Below, one piece after another: positions 7,513 through 14,939 of a stretch of 64,000 bases of DNA. The DNA comes from SKHV01 sp963678565 (lineage in GTDB: Bacteria; Bacteroidota; Bacteroidia; Bacteroidales; Prolixibacteraceae). The stretch is from the NCBI GenBank assembly GCA_963678565.1, contig OY782875.1:1116001-1180000 (forward strand), written 5' to 3'. A program made the translations under genes and the position numbers. The notes beneath the pieces are model-generated. The model was not told the DNA's origin, did not search any database, and was given only the letters and a program-made list of their open reading frames with translations. Each line of letters opens with the position of its first letter. The first letter of the stretch is position 1.

Positions 7513-9564
7513 TTACTTGATTAATTCGATGCTTCTTCTTACGAATTTATCCAACGATTCGCCTTTCAGCATGTTGTTCGCTAACAATGCTAAATCAACC
7601 AATTGTTTAGCCAAAGCATTGTCGGTTCCAAAGGCAGTTAGCTTATCGCGTTTTTCGTTGTTGAGCTTACTAATCTCAGCATTGATTTCCTGTAATTTGT
7701 CTTTTTCTTCCTGAGGTACTTCTTCTTCTTTCTTGCCTTCTTTTAATTTCTCTAATGCATCTTTTTCAGTTTGTTTTTCTGAAAGTTGTGTATTGATTCC
7801 AGAGAATTCATCGGCAAAAGTAGCATCTTTCGACTCCATTACTTGTTTCACCAAAGGATGTGCAATATTGACAACAACAGTGTACGAATCGGGTAAGTTG
7901 CCGTACATGTTCATTCCTGCCTGAATATTGCCCAAGTCTTTCATACGGCGCATGAACTCGTTTTGAGTAATTACCATTGGTTGCGAAGATTCGCCCAAAT
8001 CGTCGAAAGTAACAATGAAGTTTTGTTCTCCTTTAGGAGTAACTGCACTGAAAACAGGCTCTAACTCGTCTTGCTGCTCTTGTGTTAAGGTGATTTTGTT
8101 CTCGTCGCCTTTGTCGATTAATTTATCAACCACATCGGCATCAACACGGGTGTATCTGTTTTTTGGAGTTTCTTGCTCGAATTTATTGATTAAAGGTGCA
8201 GTTAAAACGCTGTCCATCAACAATACATCATACCCTTTGTCTTTGGCAGCACCGATGAATGAGAATTGCTCATCTTTATTGCTGGTATAAAGGTGAATCA
8301 AGTTGTCGTCTTTGTCTTTTTGATTCTCTTTGATGATATTTTCGTACTCTTCGAAAGTGAAGTATTTTCCTTCGGTGTTTTTGTACAAGAAGAATTTTTT
8401 CGCTCTTTCAGCAAATTTCTCATCCGAAAGAATACCATACTCGATGAAGATTTTCAAATCGTCCCATTTTGCTTCGAAATCAGCGCGGTCTTTTTTAAAG
8501 ATTTCCTCTAAACGATCGGCCACTTTTTTGGTAATGTGTTTTGAAATTTTCTTCACATTGTGATCGCTCTGCAAGTACGAACGCGAAACGTTCAACGGAA
8601 TATCAGGAGAATCGATTACCCCGTGTAATAAGGTTAAGAAATCGGGTACAATTTCTTCTACATGGTCGGTAACAAATACCTGGTTGCAATACAACTGTAT
8701 TTTATTTTTTTGTACTTCCACACTGTTTTTCAATTTTGGGAAATACAAAATTCCGGTTAATTTGAACGGATAATCCACATTTAAATGAATGTTGAACATT
8801 GCCTCATCAACCCCCGGATATAATTTTTGATAAAAGGCTTTGTAGTCTTCGTCTTTTAAATCTGCTGGTTTTTTGGTCCAAGCTGGGTTGGTATCGTTAA
8901 TGATCAAATCTTTGTCGGTATCGACATACTCACCATCTTTCCACTCTTTTTCTTTTCCGAATTGAACTTGTACAGGTAAGAACTTACAATACTTGTCAAG
9001 CAATTCTTTTACACGATTTTCTTCTAAGAATTCATTTGATTCTTCAGAAATGTGCATGATAATGTCGGTACCAACTTCGGCTCTTTCTGCTTTTTTCAAG
9101 TTGTACTCCGGACTACCGTCGCAACTCCAACGAATTGCTTCGGTTCCTTCTTGATACGATTGAGAAACGATTTCAACCTTATCGGAAACCATGAACGAAG
9201 AGTAGAAACCTAATCCAAAATGACCGATGATTGCTGCTGCATCATCTTTGTATTTATCCAAGAACTCGCTTGCCCCCGAAAAGGCAATTTGGTTGATGTA
9301 TTTCTTAACCTCGTCGGCTGTTAAACCAATACCGTTGTCTGAAACAGTTAGTGTTTTAGCTTCTTTATCGATTGTAACAGAAACTTTTGCCTCGCTTAAA
9401 TCACCACTGTATTCACCTTTTGCTGCTAAAGTTTTTAATTTTTGAGTTGCATCAACTGCGTTTGAAACAATCTCACGAAGAAAGATTTCGTGATCGGAAT
9501 ACAAGAATTTTTTAATGATCGGAAATAGATTCTCACTAGTAACGCCAATTTTTCCTTTTGACAT
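7513..9564 (-). CDS. htpG: molecular chaperone HtpG (Hsp90)
   Basis: A 683-residue bacterial Hsp90. The N-terminal GHKL ATPase domain shows REIVSNAVDA with the catalytic Glu and Asn, DNGIGL, and the GHFGLGFYSSFMV lid segment. The middle domain contains NVSRSYLQ and the C-terminal dimerisation domain follows. A charged, KEEE-rich insertion sits in the C-terminal third (near residue 595). It is a cytosolic ATP-dependent chaperone dimer. Single gene, convergent with the kinase operon and divergent from the HAD phosphatase gene. Confidence 0.97.
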   Translation of the reverse strand: MSKGKIGVTSENLFPIIKKFLYSDHEIFLREIVSNAVDATQKLKTLAAKGEYSGDLSEAKVSVTIDKEAKTLTVSDNGIGLTADEVKKYINQIAFSGASEFLDKYKDDAAAIIGHFGLGFYSSFMVSDKVEIVSQSYQEGTEAIRWSCDGSPEYNLKKAERAEVGTDIIMHISEESNEFLEENRVKELLDKYCKFLPVQVQFGKEKEWKDGEYVDTDKDLIINDTNPAWTKKPADLKDEDYKAFYQKLYPGVDEAMFNIHLNVDYPFKLTGILYFPKLKNSVEVQKNKIQLYCNQVFVTDHVEEIVPDFLTLLHGVIDSPDIPLNVSRSYLQSDHNVKKISKHITKKVADRLEEIFKKDRADFEAKWDDLKIFIEYGILSDEKFAERAKKFFLYKNTEGKYFTFEEYENIIKENQKDKDDNLIHLYTSNKDEQFSFIGAAKDKGYDVLLMDSVLTAPLINKFEQETPKNRYTRVDADVVDKLIDKGDENKITLTQEQQDELEPVFSAVTPKGEQNFIVTFDDLGESSQPMVITQNEFMRRMKDLGNIQAGMNMYGNLPDSYTVVVNIAHPLVKQVMESKDATFADEFSGINTQLSEKQTEKDALEKLKEGKKEEEVPQEEKDKLQEINAEISKLNNEKRDKLTAFGTDNALAKQLVDLALLANNMLKGESLDKFVRRSIELIK

Positions 9565-9646
9565 GATTCTATGTTTTTAGTTATTATTTCAATTTGTTCG
9601 GCGCTCTTTTTTCAAATGTTATGCCATGCCATTTCTTCTGTCGAAT

Positions 9647-9671
9647 TGACACAAAGCCTACGCTTGTGTCA
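9647..9671. promoter_or_regulatory. palindrome in the htpG / HAD phosphatase divergent region
   Basis: Perfect 8-bp inverted repeat TGACACAA...TTGTGTCA with a 9-nt spacer. It sits between the two divergent genes and next to the presumed -33 region of the phosphatase promoter, as an operator would. No T-tract follows, so a terminator is unlikely. The binding protein is unknown. Confidence 0.4.
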
Positions 9672-9682
9672 TAAAGATTATC

Positions 9683-9690
9683 TATTTTTG
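9683..9690 (+). promoter_or_regulatory. -7 box of the HAD phosphatase promoter
   Basis: TATTTTTG matches the Bacteroidota consensus TAnnTTTG, 32 nt before the start codon. The nearest upstream TTG (9664-9666) gives a short 16-nt spacer, so the -33 box is uncertain. Confidence 0.4.
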
Positions 9691-9722
9691 ATGTCAAAGT
9701 TTCATTAATACAAACACTCTCG

Positions 9723-10571
9723 ATGATTGAAAACAAGAACAGCATTAAAATGGTGGTGACTGATTTGGATGGTACCTTACTGGATCGTGGGCACAAACTT
9801 TCGAATGCAAACTTGGATCAATTGAAATTCTTACGTGAAAAGAAAGTGATTACCGTTGCTGCCACTGGACGAAGCTTGTACAAGGTGAAACAGGTCATCT
9901 CGGAAGATGTGCCCTTCGATTATGTGATTTTCTCATCGGGCGCAGGGGTGTACGATTGGAAAAACAAAAAGCTACTTAAATTCGAGGAGTTTGAAAAAGG
10001 TGTGGCTCCGGTTTTATGCGAAAAGTTGATTGAGAAACAACAAAACTTTATTGTGTTTGAGCCCATCCCGAACAACAATAAATTTTGGTATCATCAGGGA
10101 GCAGGTGCGTGTAGCGAGTTTGAACAATATGTAAAGCGTCATACATCAGATTGTTTACTTTTGAAAGAGGATAATTTACCGGAACATGCAGGGCAGATGA
10201 TGTGCATTATTAAACATGATGTCCACTTGTTTCAGTCGATTAAAACTGCATTGTACGAAGTAAGAAACGACATCCGCGTGATTCGTGCAACCTCTCCTGT
10301 GAATGGAAACTTTATTTGGCTGGAAGTTTTTCCGCATACCGTTTCAAAAGGCCATGCAACGGATTGGCTTTGCAAGGAACTTTCGGTTTCGAAAATGGAA
10401 ATTCTAGCAATAGGAAATGATTATAATGATATTGATTTGCTCGATTTTGCAGGAGTTTCGTACATGGTGAAGAATGCTCCGAACGATATAAAACAAAATT
10501 ACCTAACTGTTCCCTTTACCAATGATGAAGATGGCTTTGCCGAAATTGTGACACAGTATTTTAAGGAGTAG
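9723..10571 (+). CDS. Cof-type HAD-IIB phosphatase
   Basis: A 282-residue haloacid dehalogenase of the IIB (Cof/YidA) group. Motif I is DLDGTLL (about residues 14-20), motif II is in AATGRS, and motifs III/IV are a late Lys followed by GNDYNDIDLL. The large cap lies between motifs II and III. Family members dephosphorylate sugar phosphates or flavin/pyridoxal phosphates; the substrate cannot be read from sequence. The ATG at 9723 is used; an in-frame Met at residue 10 is also possible. Single gene, convergent with the nucleotidyltransferase. Confidence 0.88.
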   Translation: MIENKNSIKMVVTDLDGTLLDRGHKLSNANLDQLKFLREKKVITVAATGRSLYKVKQVISEDVPFDYVIFSSGAGVYDWKNKKLLKFEEFEKGVAPVLCEKLIEKQQNFIVFEPIPNNNKFWYHQGAGACSEFEQYVKRHTSDCLLLKEDNLPEHAGQMMCIIKHDVHLFQSIKTALYEVRNDIRVIRATSPVNGNFIWLEVFPHTVSKGHATDWLCKELSVSKMEILAIGNDYNDIDLLDFAGVSYMVKNAPNDIKQNYLTVPFTNDEDGFAEIVTQYFKE

Positions 10572-10620
10572 AAGAAAGTTATTGAGTTGTTGAGTGCAAA
10601 GCAACAAAGAGACAAATTTA

Positions 10621-11340
10621 TTACTTATTCCTGAAAAAAGCTTCTGCAATTTCTAATTGCCCCGGTTTTCCTACATCCAACCAAAAATCAGATTGATCTA
10701 AGTAAGCACCTATTTTTTCAGAGGCGGCCAATCGCACATACATGGGTGTAACCGAGAACTTTCCTTTTTCGGTGATTTTCTCAAAAATAGTAGGTTCGAT
10801 AATTTGAATTCCACTAAAGGCAAAGGGCTGAGACTGCTTAAAATTGTTGTTAGAAACAATTTCGTCGCCGCTACTTTTGTTAATCCATCCCGAAAGTTGC
10901 ATTTCTTTGTCAAACATTAAGTACCGACTGGTGGATCGATTGCGAACAGCAAGGGTCGCTAAATTCTTGTTCCTTTGATGAAAAGCAAGCATTTCATTCA
11001 AATTGATTGAGCTAATAATATCAACATTGTAAGCTATGATGGTATCATTTGAGATGATTGTTTTTGCTTTTAAAAGACCTCCACCGGTATCTAACAACTC
11101 GTTTGTTTCGTCGCTAATTACAATCGGAATACCAAAATCGTTTTGCTGCAAGTAATCGATCACCAAAGAAGAAAAGTGATGTACATTCACGATAATTTCT
11201 TCCACCTTTACCTCCTTTAACTTTTGAATGGCATGGAACAATAAAGGCCGTCCATTCAGTTCTACCATCGCTTTTGGTTGATGGTTGGTCAAAGGTTTTA
11301 GTCGAGTTCCTAATCCTGCAGCAAAAATAAATCCTTTCAT
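10621..11340 (-). CDS. sugar-1-phosphate nucleotidyltransferase (MurU-like)
   Basis: A 239-residue GT-A-fold nucleotidyltransferase. The N-terminal signature AAGLGTRLKPLT and PKAMVELNGRPLL are visible, as are the metal-binding Asp in AYNVDI and the C-terminal DVGKPGQL. The short length without a C-terminal left-handed beta-helix fits the MurU/RmlA-like group that makes NDP-sugars, for example UDP-MurNAc in peptidoglycan recycling, or GDP-mannose. Which sugar it uses is not decided by the sequence. In many Bacteroidota such a gene sits beside an AmgK-type sugar kinase; none is present here. Confidence 0.85.
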   Translation of the reverse strand: MKGFIFAAGLGTRLKPLTNHQPKAMVELNGRPLLFHAIQKLKEVKVEEIIVNVHHFSSLVIDYLQQNDFGIPIVISDETNELLDTGGGLLKAKTIISNDTIIAYNVDIISSINLNEMLAFHQRNKNLATLAVRNRSTSRYLMFDKEMQLSGWINKSSGDEIVSNNNFKQSQPFAFSGIQIIEPTIFEKITEKGKFSVTPMYVRLAASEKIGAYLDQSDFWLDVGKPGQLEIAEAFFRNK

Positions 11341-11461
11341 TCTGATAATTTAATTCAATGGATATTTCCAAAAGTAAGGGATTTCGAAATTATTATTTCA
11401 TTATCATTCAATAAAGTTTGAATAATTAAAACGTTTCATTTTAGAATTCTGACAATCAGGT

Positions 11462-11469
11462 TATCTTTG
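11462..11469 (+). promoter_or_regulatory. -7 box of the guaA promoter
   Basis: TATCTTTG, a full match to TAnnTTTG, 27 nt before the guaA start. No good TTTG is found at the expected distance upstream (the closest, 11417-11420, is too far). Confidence 0.45.
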
Positions 11470-11496
11470 TAGCTTCAAATTTATTCAATCAGAAAA

Positions 11497-13032
11497 ATGC
11501 AGGAAAAAATTTTGATTCTTGATTTTGGATCGCAATACACTCAATTGATCGGACGCCGTGTTCGTGAATTGAATGTTTATTGTGAGATCCATCCGTTTAG
11601 TAAGGCACAAGAGGCAATGGATGACAGTGTAAAAGGTGTTATCTTGTCGGGTAGCCCTTCGTCGGTTCGTGATGAAAAAGCTCCACAACCAAATTTAGAT
11701 GGTATACGCGGTAATTTGCCATTGTTAGGAGTTTGTTATGGCGCACAATGGTTGGCTCAAAGGGGCGGCGGTAGTGTTGAAGCATCTGATACTCGTGAGT
11801 ATGGCCGTTCGAATTTGGCGTTTGTTGATCGTCGTTCTGATTTGTTAAAAGGAATAGATGACGATTCGCAAGTTTGGATGTCACATGGCGATACCATTGA
11901 GCAATTGCCAGAAAATTTCACCGTAATTGGTAGTACGCGTGATGTGAAAAATGCAGCTTTTAAAATAGATGACGAAACAACTTATGGTATTCAGTTTCAC
12001 CCTGAGGTTTATCATTCGACTCAAGGTAAAGAGTTGTTGAAAAACTACATTGTAAATATTTGTGGTTGCAAGCAAGACTGGACTCCTGCATCGTTTGTTG
12101 AAAGCACAGTTGCCGGACTAAAAGAGAAATTGGGAAACGATAAAGTGGTACTTGGTTTAAGTGGAGGTGTTGACTCTACTGTTGCCGGAGTACTTTTAAA
12201 TAAAGCCATTGGCGATAATTTAACTTGTATTTTTGTTGATAACGGTCTTTTACGTAAAGATGAATTTAAAACAGTGCTTGAGAACTACAAAGGCATGGGA
12301 TTAAATGTTATTGGTGTAAATGCAGGCGATAAATTCATTGGCGATTTGGCTGGTGTTACCGATCCTGAAACCAAACGTAAAATTATTGGTCGCGATTTTA
12401 TCGAAGTTTTCGATGAGGAAGCAGCTAAAATTAAAGACGTGGTTTGGTTGGCTCAAGGAACGATTTATCCTGACGTTATTGAATCGGTTTCAGCTACTGG
12501 AGGACCATCAGCTACCATCAAGTCACACCACAATGTGGGTGGATTGCCTGATTACATGAAACTTAAAATCGTTGAGCCATTAAATCTGTTATTTAAAGAT
12601 GAAGTGCGCCGCGTAGGTAGAGCGTTAGGAATTAAAGACGAACTGTTAGGCCGTCATCCTTTCCCAGGACCAGGTTTAGGTATTCGTATTTTAGGTGACA
12701 TTACACACGATAAAGTTCGTATGTTGCAAGAAGCGGATGCAATCTTCATCAATGGTTTGAAAAGAAGCGGATTGTACGACGATGTTTGGCAAGCGGGCGT
12801 TATGCTTTTGCCGGTTAAATCGGTTGGTGTAATGGGTGATGAGCGTACTTACGAGAGTGTAGTGTCGTTACGTGCAGTACAAAGTACCGATGGTATGACT
12901 GCTGACTGGGTACATTTACCATACGAGTTCTTAGCAAAAGTATCGAACGACATCATCAACAAAGTTCGTGGTATTAACCGCGTTGTTTACGACATCAGTT
13001 CAAAACCACCAGCAACGATTGAGTGGGAATAA
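11497..13032 (+). CDS. guaA: GMP synthase (glutamine-hydrolysing)
   Basis: A 511-residue two-domain enzyme converting XMP, ATP and glutamine to GMP. The class I glutaminase domain has nucleophile Cys80 in GVCYGAQ and the His/Glu pair in FHPEVYHS (about residue 168). The ATP pyrophosphatase P-loop is GLSGGVDST near 220, and the dimerisation domain ends in the standard PPATIEWE. Length and motif order are normal. Monocistronic, with its own promoter box and a strong terminator. Confidence 0.98.
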   Translation: MQEKILILDFGSQYTQLIGRRVRELNVYCEIHPFSKAQEAMDDSVKGVILSGSPSSVRDEKAPQPNLDGIRGNLPLLGVCYGAQWLAQRGGGSVEASDTREYGRSNLAFVDRRSDLLKGIDDDSQVWMSHGDTIEQLPENFTVIGSTRDVKNAAFKIDDETTYGIQFHPEVYHSTQGKELLKNYIVNICGCKQDWTPASFVESTVAGLKEKLGNDKVVLGLSGGVDSTVAGVLLNKAIGDNLTCIFVDNGLLRKDEFKTVLENYKGMGLNVIGVNAGDKFIGDLAGVTDPETKRKIIGRDFIEVFDEEAAKIKDVVWLAQGTIYPDVIESVSATGGPSATIKSHHNVGGLPDYMKLKIVEPLNLLFKDEVRRVGRALGIKDELLGRHPFPGPGLGIRILGDITHDKVRMLQEADAIFINGLKRSGLYDDVWQAGVMLLPVKSVGVMGDERTYESVVSLRAVQSTDGMTADWVHLPYEFLAKVSNDIINKVRGINRVVYDISSKPPATIEWE

Positions 13033-13043
13033 ATATGATATAT

Positions 13044-13075
13044 AAAAAGCCGGTGAAAATTCATCGGCTTTTTTA
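13044..13075 (+). terminator. guaA terminator
   Basis: Stem AAAAGCCGGTGA / TCATCGGCTTTT (one G-T pair) with loop AAAT-like, followed by a T-tract, 12 nt after the guaA stop. Confidence 0.85.
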
Positions 13076-13092
13076 TTTTAATGTAGTAGATC

Positions 13093-13184
13093 TGTCATTC
13101 CGAGGGAAGCGTAGCGACGAGGAATCTCAGGGTAGCTATTAGTTATTTCAGATATTGAGATTCTTCACTTCGTTTAGAATGACA
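13093..13184. repeat. dispersed palindrome-bounded intergenic repeat, copy 1
   Basis: Bounded by TGTCATTC and GAATGACA (perfect 8-bp inverted ends). The left part reads CGAGGGAAGCGTAGCGACGA followed by GGAATCTCA, and the right part has GAGATTCTTCACTTCG, so the inner arms also pair. The copy at 21309-21422 shares the ends and the GAGGGAAG-GTA-CGACGA core. Non-coding, between guaA and oxyR. Confidence 0.75.
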
Positions 13185-13209
13185 AACCAAAATATTGGTT
13201 CTACTTTGC

Positions 13210-13230
13210 TACTTTGTCACTCAGGAACTC
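13210..13230 (-). repeat. 21-bp gene-end motif, copy 1 (minus)
   Basis: On the minus strand GAGTTCCTGAGTGACAAAGTA, identical at 20 of 21 bases to 16571-16591 on the plus strand. It ends 10 nt beyond the oxyR stop. More divergent relatives follow the stops at 10571 and 21261. Confidence 0.55.
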
Positions 13231-13240
13231 AGTCATTTAT

Positions 13241-14164
13241 TTACAATTTTATTGAAAACTTCTTCAATCGTTCATCAATCATTTGCTTTGGAATGATCTC
13301 CTTAATACTATCTGCAACGGCGTTCAGCATGCGCTCTTTCAAATACGATTTATGAATTACCAGCGAAATTTCGCGAATGGCTGGCGTTTCTGCTAGCTCT
13401 CGGGTATTGGCTCTTTGGGCTTTCGTTAGAAAATCGAGATGCAATTCTGGTATTAAGGTATAGCCTCCGTTGATGTCGATGATTCTGATGAGCGTGTCAA
13501 TACTTCCCGCTTCGAATACATGATTGTAGTTCATCGAAGTGGTACAGAAGTTAAAGATTTGATCGCGCAAACAGTGACCTTCTTCCAATACCCACAAATT
13601 ATCCTGCGGAATTGAATCAGCAGTAATCGGAACATCTTTCAATGGATGATCTTCGGCAAAGTAGGCAATGAATTTTTCGTAATAGAGTGGTATCTCATAG
13701 AAATCGTTAACCTCCAAAGGGGTAGCAGCAATAAACATGTCCACCTCGTCGTATTTCAAAGCATTGATTAATGAATTGGTATTTCGTTCGGTAATGTTTA
13801 ACTGAATTTCGGGATAATTTGAATTGAAAATTTTAATGAATTGAGGAATTAAGTATGGAGCTAAGGTTGGAATCACTCCAATCTTTAGCGATCCTGATAG
13901 GGTTGTGGTTTCTTCTTCAACTAATTCCTTTATTTTATTCATTTCACGCAAGCTTGCTTTGGCTTGTTGAATAATCTTTTCGCCCATGGGAGTTGGTTCC
14001 AAGGGCTGTTTTGAACGATCGAAAATGGTAATGTCTAATTCAGCTTCTAATTTCTGAATCATCATACTTAGTGTGGGTTGTGTAACGCCACAGGCCTTCG
14101 AGGCACGCACAAAATGTCGGTACTGATCGACGGCCACTATATATTCAAGCTGTTGTAAATTCAT
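13241..14164 (-). CDS. oxyR: peroxide-sensing LysR-type regulator OxyR
   Basis: A 307-residue LysR-family regulator. The winged helix-turn-helix occupies residues 1-60 (CGVTQPTLSMMIQKLE is the recognition region). The effector domain holds EEGHCLRDQIFNFC, with Cys198 and Cys207 at the places of the disulphide-forming Cys199/Cys208 of E. coli OxyR, so H2O2 sensing is strongly implied. It is transcribed away from ahpC, its classical target, across a 121-nt region with an ATAG/CTAT operator that overlaps its own start codon, suggesting autoregulation. Confidence 0.95.
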   Translation of the reverse strand: MNLQQLEYIVAVDQYRHFVRASKACGVTQPTLSMMIQKLEAELDITIFDRSKQPLEPTPMGEKIIQQAKASLREMNKIKELVEEETTTLSGSLKIGVIPTLAPYLIPQFIKIFNSNYPEIQLNITERNTNSLINALKYDEVDMFIAATPLEVNDFYEIPLYYEKFIAYFAEDHPLKDVPITADSIPQDNLWVLEEGHCLRDQIFNFCTTSMNYNHVFEAGSIDTLIRIIDINGGYTLIPELHLDFLTKAQRANTRELAETPAIREISLVIHKSYLKERMLNAVADSIKEIIPKQMIDERLKKFSIKL

Positions 14165-14193
14165 AGATATAAATATTATCTATACAAATATAG
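14163..14193. promoter_or_regulatory. candidate OxyR operator
   Basis: ATAGATA (14163-14169) and TATCTAT (14177-14183) form a perfect 7-bp inverted repeat, and a further ATAG follows at 14190-14193. OxyR sites elsewhere are built from ATAG/CTAT elements, though the spacing here is not the canonical N7. It overlaps the oxyR start codon and ends 10 nt before the ahpC -33 box. Confidence 0.6.
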
Positions 14194-14203
14194 AAAAAAT
14201 CTG

Positions 14204-14235
14204 TTTGATTTATATTTCTGACTGGAGTATGTTTG
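14204..14235 (+). promoter_or_regulatory. ahpC promoter
   Basis: TTTG at 14204-14207 and TATGTTTG at 14228-14235, separated by 20 nt. Both boxes match the Bacteroidota consensus TTTG / TAnnTTTG. The start codon is 50 nt downstream. Confidence 0.75.
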
Positions 14236-14285
14236 TACTGTAATCAAAAACGAAACAATTATTAATCAAATAAAAATTAAAAGTT

Positions 14286-14849
14286 ATGTCACAAATCGGA
14301 AATCAAATCGTAGATTTTAAAGTGGAAGCATACCACAACGAAGCGTTCAAAACAGTAACAAAAGAAGATGTATTAGGAAAATGGTCAATTTTCTTCTTTT
14401 ACCCAGCCGACTTCACATTTGTTTGTCCAACTGAGTTAGAAGATCTTCAAGGTCTTTACAGTGAAATCCAAGCGGTAGGTGCTGAAGTTTATTCAGTTTC
14501 AACCGATACGCACTTTGTACACAAAGCTTGGCACGATAATTCTGAAACCATCAAGAAATTGCAATACCCTATGTTGGCTGATCCAACAGGAGTTCTTTCT
14601 CGTGGATTCGACGTTATGATTGAAGAATCAGGTTTGGCTGAGCGTGGAACTTTCGTTGTAAATCCAGAAGGTGAAATCGTATTTTATGAAGTAGTTGCAG
14701 GAAATGTTGGTCGTAATGCTGAAGAACTTTTACGCAAATTGAAAGCATTAAAATTTGTTGCTGAACACCCAAGTGAAGTATGCCCAGCAAAATGGAAAGA
14801 AGGAGCTGAAACACTTCAACCAAGCATCGATTTAGTTGGAAAAATCTAA
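14286..14849 (+). CDS. ahpC: alkyl hydroperoxide reductase AhpC (typical 2-Cys peroxiredoxin)
   Basis: A 187-residue peroxiredoxin. The peroxidatic Cys47 is in FVCPTE and the resolving Cys166 is in EVCPAKW, the same numbers as E. coli AhpC. It reduces H2O2 and organic peroxides in the cytosol and is itself re-reduced by AhpF, encoded 90 nt downstream. It has its own consensus promoter next to an OxyR operator, and a terminator before ahpF, so ahpC is probably made in excess over ahpF. Confidence 0.98.
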   Translation: MSQIGNQIVDFKVEAYHNEAFKTVTKEDVLGKWSIFFFYPADFTFVCPTELEDLQGLYSEIQAVGAEVYSVSTDTHFVHKAWHDNSETIKKLQYPMLADPTGVLSRGFDVMIEESGLAERGTFVVNPEGEIVFYEVVAGNVGRNAEELLRKLKALKFVAEHPSEVCPAKWKEGAETLQPSIDLVGKI

Positions 14850-14896
14850 ACATTAGTTTCCACACATATATATACCCAAATACCTAATTGTAAATC

Positions 14897-14926
14897 AAAA
14901 GGCTGTCGGGTTCGGCAGCCTTTTTT
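14897..14926 (+). terminator. terminator between ahpC and ahpF
   Basis: Stem AAAAGGCTG / CAGCCTTTT with an inner CG/CG pair and a T-tract. Read-through at this hairpin would set the AhpC to AhpF ratio. Confidence 0.85.
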
Positions 14927-14939
14927 AAAAAAACACCAC

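Noticed and set aside
7487..9445. Several plus-strand open frames opposite htpG
   Set aside because: They are antisense shadows of a highly conserved gene and show no motif of their own.
13155..13355. 66-codon plus-strand frame at the oxyR end
   Set aside because: Half lies in the dispersed repeat and half is antisense to oxyR.
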